Assembly: GCA_003193815.1 (NCBI GenBank)
Contig: PSPB01000004.1
Location: 1 to 18,378, forward strand
Source: Methanobacteriota archaeon
GTDB taxonomy: Archaea; Thermoplasmatota; Poseidoniia; MGIII; CG-Epi1
Direction of reading: 5' to 3'
DNA: 18,378 bases
The position numbers and the translations under genes are program-made. Shown here piece by piece: positions 14,442 to 18,378 of the stretch. Below the pieces are notes generated by a model. It saw only the letters and a list, made by a program, of their open reading frames with translations. It ran no database searches and was not told the DNA's origin. Within the stretch, counting starts at the first letter, position 1. Every line of letters starts with the position of its first letter.

Positions 14442-15054
14442 CTTGGGGCAGCAAATCCACGACCCCCGCGACGCGCGGCAGCTCGATGACCGCCAGCACG
14501 CGCTGCCGCTCCGCGCACGCCTCGCGCAGCCGTCGCGCCATCTCCGCCTCGCGACCGTGCTCGACGGCGGCGTAGCCGCTCAACGTGCACAGGTGGCGGT
14601 CCATTTCAAGCGCGAGTTCCTGCGGCGTCCCGGCTTCGAGGCCGCGCTTGCGGAGCCGTTTCTCGAGCCGGTCGCAGCGGAACCACTGCCAAGTCGAGAC
14701 CGATTCCGTGAACAGCGTGGTGAACTCCTCCTCGGGCAGGTCGAGCGCTTCGACCGGGACGTTGTCGGCATCGGCCAGCACGAGCGCACGGCGGAGGGCG
14801 GGAGGCGGGAGGCGCACGCCGTCGTCGCCCGCCACCTGGCGCAGCGCCAAGCCATATAATTCCTCCCAGCCCGAGATGTCGAACGGCTCGCCGTCCCACT
14901 CGCGCAGCCCCGCGACCTCGCCGGGGCTGACGGCCAGCGCTAGCGCCTGCGGGCGCGCCGCGGCCCACGCCGCCTCCAGCTCCGGCAGCTCGCTCGCGAG
15001 CCCCTTGACCGTCGGGAAGATGGCGAGCGCGCAGTCGCCCAGCTTCAGCTCCAT
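14437..15054 (-). CDS. Uncharacterised protein, weakly TraB-like
   Basis: I do not firmly recognise this 205-residue soluble, acidic protein. The N-terminus MELKLGDCALAIFPTVKG, with a following helix and LALAVSPGEVAGL, and the C-terminal EMARRLREACAERQRVLAVI with RVAGVVDLL recall the strand-helix layout of TraB/PrgY proteins, where a helix starting with MA leads to a final strand and a Gly-rich turn. The GTAHVS signature of true TraB is absent, so this is a guess at fold level. ATG 15054 is chosen because ATTTATTA is centred 25 bp upstream; the frame also opens at a TTG at 15105. It runs in the same direction as the zinc-finger gene upstream and the tRNA-Arg downstream. Confidence 0.65.
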   Translation of the reverse strand: MELKLGDCALAIFPTVKGLASELPELEAAWAAARPQALALAVSPGEVAGLREWDGEPFDISGWEELYGLALRQVAGDDGVRLPPPALRRALVLADADNVPVEALDLPEEEFTTLFTESVSTWQWFRCDRLEKRLRKRGLEAGTPQELALEMDRHLCTLSGYAAVEHGREAEMARRLREACAERQRVLAVIELPRVAGVVDLLPQA

Positions 15055-15075
15055 GGCCCGCGCAAGCGCGCCGTG

Positions 15076-15083
15076 TAATAAAT
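15076..15083 (-). promoter_or_regulatory. TATA box of the weakly TraB-like gene
   Basis: ATTTATTA on the minus strand is centred about 25 bp before ATG 15054. It begins immediately after the stop codon of the 39-aa zinc-finger ORF. Confidence 0.55.
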
Positions 15084-15203
15084 TCAGCCCAGCTTTGCGC
15101 TGCAACTATGGGCGCTGCGGCAATCGCCGCAAAGCATCGCTGAACAGCCGCGGCAAGCGGTGAGGGCGGGCGCGCCACACTCGGCGCAGAGGCCGGCTCG
15201 CAT
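15084..15203 (-). CDS. Small AN1-like zinc-finger protein (39 aa)
   Basis: A short frame usually below annotation cut-offs. It begins MRAGLCAECG and carries seven cysteines or histidines in order C6-x2-C9, C17-x2-C20, C25-x2-C28, H32-x-C34. That is eight ligands, spaced much like the AN1 finger (C-x2-C ... C-x2-C-x4-C-x2-H/C ... H-x-C), with Cys in place of one His; enough for two zinc ions. A palindromic TATA box is centred 24 bp before ATG 15203, predicting a leaderless mRNA, and the stop is directly followed by the next gene's TATA box, so the ORF fills the interval exactly. Function unknown; archaeal AN1-like proteins may act in protein quality control or binding. That it is real is likely but unproven. 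Confidence 0.62.
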   Translation of the reverse strand: MRAGLCAECGAPALTACRGCSAMLCGDCRSAHSCSAKLG

Positions 15204-15221
15204 GGGGGGCGAGGCGCAAAC

Positions 15222-15232
15222 CCTAATTTAGG
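15222..15232. promoter_or_regulatory. Shared bidirectional palindromic TATA box
   Basis: CCTAATTTAGG is a perfect inverted repeat around one central base. Its centre is 24 bp from ATG 15203 on the minus strand and 25 bp from GTG 15252 on the plus strand, so a single element is placed to start two divergent leaderless transcripts. Confidence 0.55.
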
Positions 15233-15251
15233 ATGGAGGCTGCCGCGCTCC

Positions 15252-15548
15252 GTGTTCAGGGCCAAGAAGATTACCGTGTTCCTGCCGGGCGACGGCGAGA
15301 CGCAGGTTTTCGAGGACGTGAAATTCCAGTCGAACCCCGAGGTGGGGGTACTGGCGGTTTTCCCCGGCGAAGGCAAGGAGGCGCTGGTCTTCTCCGGCCT
15401 GAGCTTCCGCATCGAGATGGACGAGAAAGGCGCCAAGGAATCGTTCGAGATGGCCGAGAAGGCGCACAAGGTCTCGCGCGAGCAGATGAAGCAGATGTTC
15501 GAGCGCGAGTCGGGGAAGGGCGACCGCTTCAGCTCCAGCTTCGGGTAG
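15252..15548 (+). CDS. Uncharacterised 98-aa protein
   Basis: I do not recognise the family. The first 55 residues are strand-rich (KKITVFLPGDGETQVFEDV, then VGVLAVFPGEG and ALVFSGLSFRIEM), with small beta-domain character; the last 40 are a charged helix (KESFEMAEKAHKVSREQMKQ) and a Ser-rich end. There is no signal peptide and no metal motif. Start GTG 15252 is 25 bp from the palindromic TATA box. The HAD phosphatase starts two bases after the stop, so the two are very probably one operon. Confidence 0.75.
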   Translation: MFRAKKITVFLPGDGETQVFEDVKFQSNPEVGVLAVFPGEGKEALVFSGLSFRIEMDEKGAKESFEMAEKAHKVSREQMKQMFERESGKGDRFSSSFG

Positions 15549-15550
15549 CC

Positions 15551-16195
15551 ATGGCGCTGAAACTCGTCGTCTTCGACATGGACGGGACGCTACTGCGCCC
15601 CAAGTCGTCGTGGGGGCTGCTGCACGACCATTTCGGCACCGACAATTCCGAGATGCTCGCGCGCTACCTGCGGCACGAGGTGAGTGACGCCGAGTTCGTC
15701 GCCACCGACCTTGCGCTCTGGGCCGCCGCCTACGGCGGCCCGGTCGATGCGGCGACGGTCAACGCCGCGCTCGATGGAGCCGAACTGCTGCCGGGCGCCG
15801 CCGAGGCGGTCGCCGGGCTGCACGCGGCGGGAGTCGCGACCGCGATTATCTCGGGCGGCATCGATTATCTCGCGCAGAAGCTGGCGGTGGAGTGGGGCAT
15901 GGCGGAAGCGCACGCCAACCCGCTGTTCGATTCGCCCGCGGGGCTGCAGGGCGATATTCGCGTCAGCGGCCACGCCAAGGCGCCGGTGATGCGCGACGTG
16001 ATGGCGCGCCATCACGTCGCGCGCGACGAGGTGGCTGCAGTCGGCGACACGGTGGTTGACCTGGACCTGTTCGCGCTCGCGGGGACCAGCGTCGCGGTCA
16101 ACACCGACGACGAGCGCGTCATCGCGGCGGCGACGCACCACCTGCCCGACGAGTCGCTCGACGGGCTGCTACCGTTATTGCTGGGGACAGCATAA
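15551..16195 (+). CDS. HAD-family phosphatase, SerB-like
   Basis: All four HAD motifs are visible in 214 residues: FDMDGTLL with nucleophile D9 and acid D11, IISGG with S101, K143 in GHAKAPVM, and GDTVVDLDLF with D166 and D170. An all-helical insert between motifs I and II (about 15-80) makes a C1-type cap as in phosphoserine phosphatase. The substrate may be phosphoserine or another small phosphomonoester; cap residues do not settle it. ATG 15551 follows the previous stop by two bases. The 3' end faces the MFS gene across a 25-base gap. Confidence 0.88.
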   Translation: MALKLVVFDMDGTLLRPKSSWGLLHDHFGTDNSEMLARYLRHEVSDAEFVATDLALWAAAYGGPVDAATVNAALDGAELLPGAAEAVAGLHAAGVATAIISGGIDYLAQKLAVEWGMAEAHANPLFDSPAGLQGDIRVSGHAKAPVMRDVMARHHVARDEVAAVGDTVVDLDLFALAGTSVAVNTDDERVIAAATHHLPDESLDGLLPLLLGTA

Positions 16196-16220
16196 CTTCA
16201 GCGGGCGCAGGCTGCTCGAG

Positions 16221-17564
16221 TTATTGCTTCCGCGTTAGCAACGCCCCAATCAACGCCGCCGCGGCCGCGACCAGCGCCAGCCTGTCCAGTCCCGGCGAGG
16301 ACGAGATGGCCCAGAGCGCGAGGCTGAAGCCGGCGAAGAGCAGCGCGCTCTGCTGCACCACGGCGCGGCGCGACTGCCCCACCTGCAGCATCAGCACCAG
16401 CACCAGCGCGAAGGTGAGCGACGCGAGGCGGAACGGCGCCGCGTAGCCGAGCAGCGTCCAGAGGCTGGTGCCGAGCAGCGGCCCGATGGCACGCGACAGC
16501 GCGCCCAGCGACTGGCTCAGCCCCAGCACAGTCCCCTGCTCCTGCGGCCCCACCGCGCGCGAAATCAGCGCGTTGAGCGTCGGCTGGATGAAGCCGCTGC
16601 CGAGCGAGAAAATTGTCGTCGCCAGCGCAACGCCTTCGAGCGTTGTGGTGTAGGGAATATAGCCCATACCGAACAGCATCAGCAGCGCCCCCGCGCGCGA
16701 GGTCCACGCTTCGCCGCAACGGCGCACCGCCGGGCCGACGAGGCCGCCCTGCGTCACGATGCTGACGCCGCCCATGTAGGCGAACAGCACCCCCGAGAGC
16801 CGCACCGGCAGGCCGATGCGCTCCTTCGAGAACTCGACGAAGGTGCCGAAGATGATTGAGAACGCCAGCAGGTAGAGCGTGAAGATTACCAGTAGTAACC
16901 CCAGCCGCGGCTGCCGCAGGTAGGCGAGCGTCTCGCGCAGCGCTTCCCCCGGCGAGACGCGCGGCCGCACCACGTGGCCTGGCGGAAGCGACTCGGGCAG
17001 CCAGCGCCAAGCGCAGAAGAGGTTCAGCAGCGCCAGCCCCGACCCGAAGAATGCCGGCAGCCAGAAGCCCCACTGCCCCAGCAGCCCGCCCAGCGCCGGC
17101 CCGCAGACAAAGCCCAGCCCGAAGGCGACGCCGAGCATCCCCATCCCCTGCGCGCGCTCCTCGGGCGGCGTCACGTCCGCCACGTAGGCGTACGCGGCGG
17201 CGTAGTTGGCGCTCATCACCCCCAACATGATGCGCGACAGGAACAGCACCCCCAGCACCCCCAACAGCAACCGCCGGTTGTCGCTCAACCCCAGTGCCGG
17301 GTCGGCCAGCCCGAACACCGCGTAGGCGACCGCCGCGCCGCCGAGGCCGAGCATGATGACCGGCCGGCGGCCGATGCGGTCGCTCAGCCGGCCCCACGCG
17401 GGAAGGCAGGCGAACTGCGCCAGCGAGAAGGCGGTAATCAGCAGGCCGACGGTGAGGATGCTGCCGCCCAGTTCGGCCACGATATAGTTCAGCAGCGGGA
17501 TGAACATCGCGAACCCCGCAAGGTCGATGAACATCGTCAGCATCAGGATATGGAGCGGTTTCAC
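16221..17564 (-). CDS. Major facilitator superfamily transporter (DHA1/TetA-like)
   Basis: A 447-residue membrane protein with about 12 transmembrane helices plus two more at the C-terminus. The loop after helix 2 carries motif A, GRLSDRIGRRPVIM, and helix 5 carries the antiporter motif C, GPALGGLLG, as in TetA-type drug:H+ antiporters. A longer cytoplasmic loop (WLPESLPPGHVVRPRVSPGE) separates the halves. It probably exports a small molecule using the proton gradient; substrate unknown. GTG 17564 is preferred since GGATAAC (GTTATCC on the coding strand) is centred 24 bp upstream and the first helix begins at once; the frame also opens at GTG 17624. It is divergent from the secreted protein at the right edge. 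Confidence 0.88.
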   Translation of the reverse strand: MKPLHILMLTMFIDLAGFAMFIPLLNYIVAELGGSILTVGLLITAFSLAQFACLPAWGRLSDRIGRRPVIMLGLGGAAVAYAVFGLADPALGLSDNRRLLLGVLGVLFLSRIMLGVMSANYAAAYAYVADVTPPEERAQGMGMLGVAFGLGFVCGPALGGLLGQWGFWLPAFFGSGLALLNLFCAWRWLPESLPPGHVVRPRVSPGEALRETLAYLRQPRLGLLLVIFTLYLLAFSIIFGTFVEFSKERIGLPVRLSGVLFAYMGGVSIVTQGGLVGPAVRRCGEAWTSRAGALLMLFGMGYIPYTTTLEGVALATTIFSLGSGFIQPTLNALISRAVGPQEQGTVLGLSQSLGALSRAIGPLLGTSLWTLLGYAAPFRLASLTFALVLVLMLQVGQSRRAVVQQSALLFAGFSLALWAISSSPGLDRLALVAAAAALIGALLTRKQ

Positions 17565-17583
17565 CGGCCCGCAGGCGGGGGGT

Positions 17584-17591
17584 GGATAACA
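17584..17591 (-). promoter_or_regulatory. TATA-like box of the MFS gene
   Basis: TGTTATCC on the minus strand is centred about 24 bp before GTG 17564, supporting this start for a leaderless transcript. Confidence 0.4.
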
Positions 17592-17607
17592 GACTGCGCT
17601 ACAATCA

Positions 17608-17615
17608 CTTATACC
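17608..17615 (+). promoter_or_regulatory. TATA box of the right-edge secreted protein
   Basis: CTTATACC would direct initiation near 17637, giving a leader of about 17 nt that begins just before the Shine-Dalgarno site. Confidence 0.45.
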
Positions 17616-17639
17616 CCAGTGCACCCTGTCGCGTTCCTA

Positions 17640-17649
17640 GGAGGGTGAT
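17640..17649 (+). promoter_or_regulatory. Strong Shine-Dalgarno site of the right-edge gene
   Basis: GGAGGGTGAT lies four bases before ATG 17654 and is nearly fully complementary to an archaeal 16S 3' end, so this secreted protein is initiated in the leadered mode. Confidence 0.65.
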
Positions 17650-17653
17650 TTTC

Positions 17654-18378
17654 ATGCGCAAGACTCCCAGATATTCGTTCGCCGTACTGGTGTTTGCATT
17701 CCTGCTTTCACTGGCTGCCTCCGAGGCTTCCGGTGAAGTGGACCTGACGATTACCTCCTTGGACTACACTAATGACTTCGATACCGGAGATCCTGTTACT
17801 ATCGTCCAGAGCGGGAAGGATGCTGACACTGTATACAAGTATAATTTTTACGATGATGACAACGATGACTGCGGTGAACAGAGGTGTCTCCCCGAGAATT
17901 GGTATGCGAAGAATTTTGACGACGCAATCTGGAGTTCAGGAGCCGCACCCTTCGGCAATAATGACCAGGCCGGCGCCAGTCCGGGCACGATATGGCAAAC
18001 AGAGGAGGATCTGAATGACCACATCGTAATTCGCCATCACTTTACTTACAGTAATGAGTATGATGCAATCAGTGCTACCCTGAACCTGGCCTACAATAAC
18101 TACTATGTCGCCTACCTGAACGGGAACCTTATTCGAGACTGCTATTCTTACCAAAACAATAATAATTGTTACCAAGGTGACACTGCATACTGGAACAATG
18201 AACTAACCTATGACAGAGGCTCCCAGTCAGGGCCTAATCAAGATTGGCTAGTCGAAGGTGACAACGTACTTGCCATACTAGGAAGAGATAGCACTTGGGG
18301 TGGGGACCCTAATCAGTGGCTTGATGTCGAGTTCGTGGTCAACGTCCAGTCCTGGAGGGAAAAACCGATTATCCTCGG
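17654..18378 (+). CDS. Secreted protein with galactose-binding-like domain, partial
   Basis: The frame is open for 241 codons to the right edge. Residues 1-27 are a signal peptide (RKTPRYSFAVLVFAFLLSLA, cleavage near ASEASG). The mature part has a jelly-roll pattern: NFDDAIWSSGAAPFG, then IVIRHHFTY, YVAYLNGNLI and NVLAILGRD. This order is typical of galactose-binding-like beta domains found in many secreted proteins. Two short loops hold four cysteines (DDCGEQRC; DCYSYQNNNNC) that may form disulphides. It is probably a surface protein with the functional part beyond the window. Base composition is AT-richer than the core genes. Start is fixed by the strong Shine-Dalgarno site. Confidence 0.75.
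   Translation, partial: MRKTPRYSFAVLVFAFLLSLAASEASGEVDLTITSLDYTNDFDTGDPVTIVQSGKDADTVYKYNFYDDDNDDCGEQRCLPENWYAKNFDDAIWSSGAAPFGNNDQAGASPGTIWQTEEDLNDHIVIRHHFTYSNEYDAISATLNLAYNNYYVAYLNGNLIRDCYSYQNNNNCYQGDTAYWNNELTYDRGSQSGPNQDWLVEGDNVLAILGRDSTWGGDPNQWLDVEFVVNVQSWREKPIIL

Noticed and set aside
14437..15054. Firm TraB assignment for this protein
   Set aside because: Only the C-terminal layout is suggestive; the GTAHVS signature is missing, so it is left uncharacterised.
14606..15469. 287-codon minus-strand ORF across 14.6-15.5 kb
   Set aside because: It runs across several better supported genes in other frames and across two TATA boxes, with a low-complexity translation.
1..18378. CRISPR arrays, transposons, phage or defence genes
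   Set aside because: No spaced direct repeats, transposase or integrase motifs, terminal inverted repeats or recognised defence domains were seen on either strand.

Overview
The window is a compact, GC-rich piece of an archaeal chromosome, most likely from a marine-type Thermoplasmatota lineage (Poseidoniia/Marine Group II or III); the phylum-level call is inferred from gene content and style, not from a marker tree. The archaeal evidence is firm: a proteasome alpha subunit, exosome subunits Rrp4/Rrp41/Rrp42, SBDS, L37Ae, RpoP, Pcc1 and prefoldin beta form one gene string; a tRNA-Tyr carries an intron with a bulge-helix-bulge; and AT-rich TATA boxes sit about 24-28 bp upstream of many start codons, which implies leaderless transcripts.

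Layout. 1-822 (minus) is the N-terminal part of a secreted CxxCH / choice-of-anchor V-like protein that runs off the left edge. 1006-2352 (plus) is a beta-propeller plus TPR protein. 2355-3422 (minus) is a PKD-domain lipoprotein. 3505-9117 (plus) is the proteasome-exosome superoperon: psmA, SBDS, rrp4, rrp41, rrp42, rpl37ae, rpoP, pcc1, pfdB and a DHH phosphoesterase, mostly with overlapping stop and start codons, followed by a PrsW-type membrane protease (9139-10371). 10403-10521 is tRNA-Tyr(GTA) with a 41-nt intron. Then come an SDR dehydrogenase (minus), a secreted M14 zinc carboxypeptidase (plus), an AT-richer bacterial-like methyltransferase (minus), a crotonase-fold protein (plus), tRNA-Arg(TCG) (minus), a weakly TraB-like protein (minus), an overlooked 39-aa zinc-finger gene (minus), a 98-aa unknown and a HAD phosphatase (plus), an MFS transporter (minus), and at the right edge the start of another secreted protein.

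How the genes work together. The central string joins protein degradation (proteasome), RNA degradation (exosome), ribosome maturation (SBDS, L37Ae), transcription (RpoP), tRNA modification (Pcc1 of KEOPS) and chaperoning (prefoldin); this linkage is known across archaea. The flanking genes look like independent single transcription units serving the cell surface, peptide and lipid metabolism, and transport.

Points most worth a second look: (a) psmA appears to carry one extra C near its start, so the sequence encoding a Thermoplasma-like N-terminus MQAGHMAYD is out of frame with the rest; (b) a 39-codon AN1-like zinc-finger ORF at 15084-15203 has its own well-placed TATA box; (c) that TATA box is a near-perfect palindrome midway between two divergent start codons; (d) the crotonase lacks both catalytic glutamates; (e) the methyltransferase looks horizontally acquired. 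I saw no CRISPR array, transposon, phage or defence system, and no clearly new multi-gene system.
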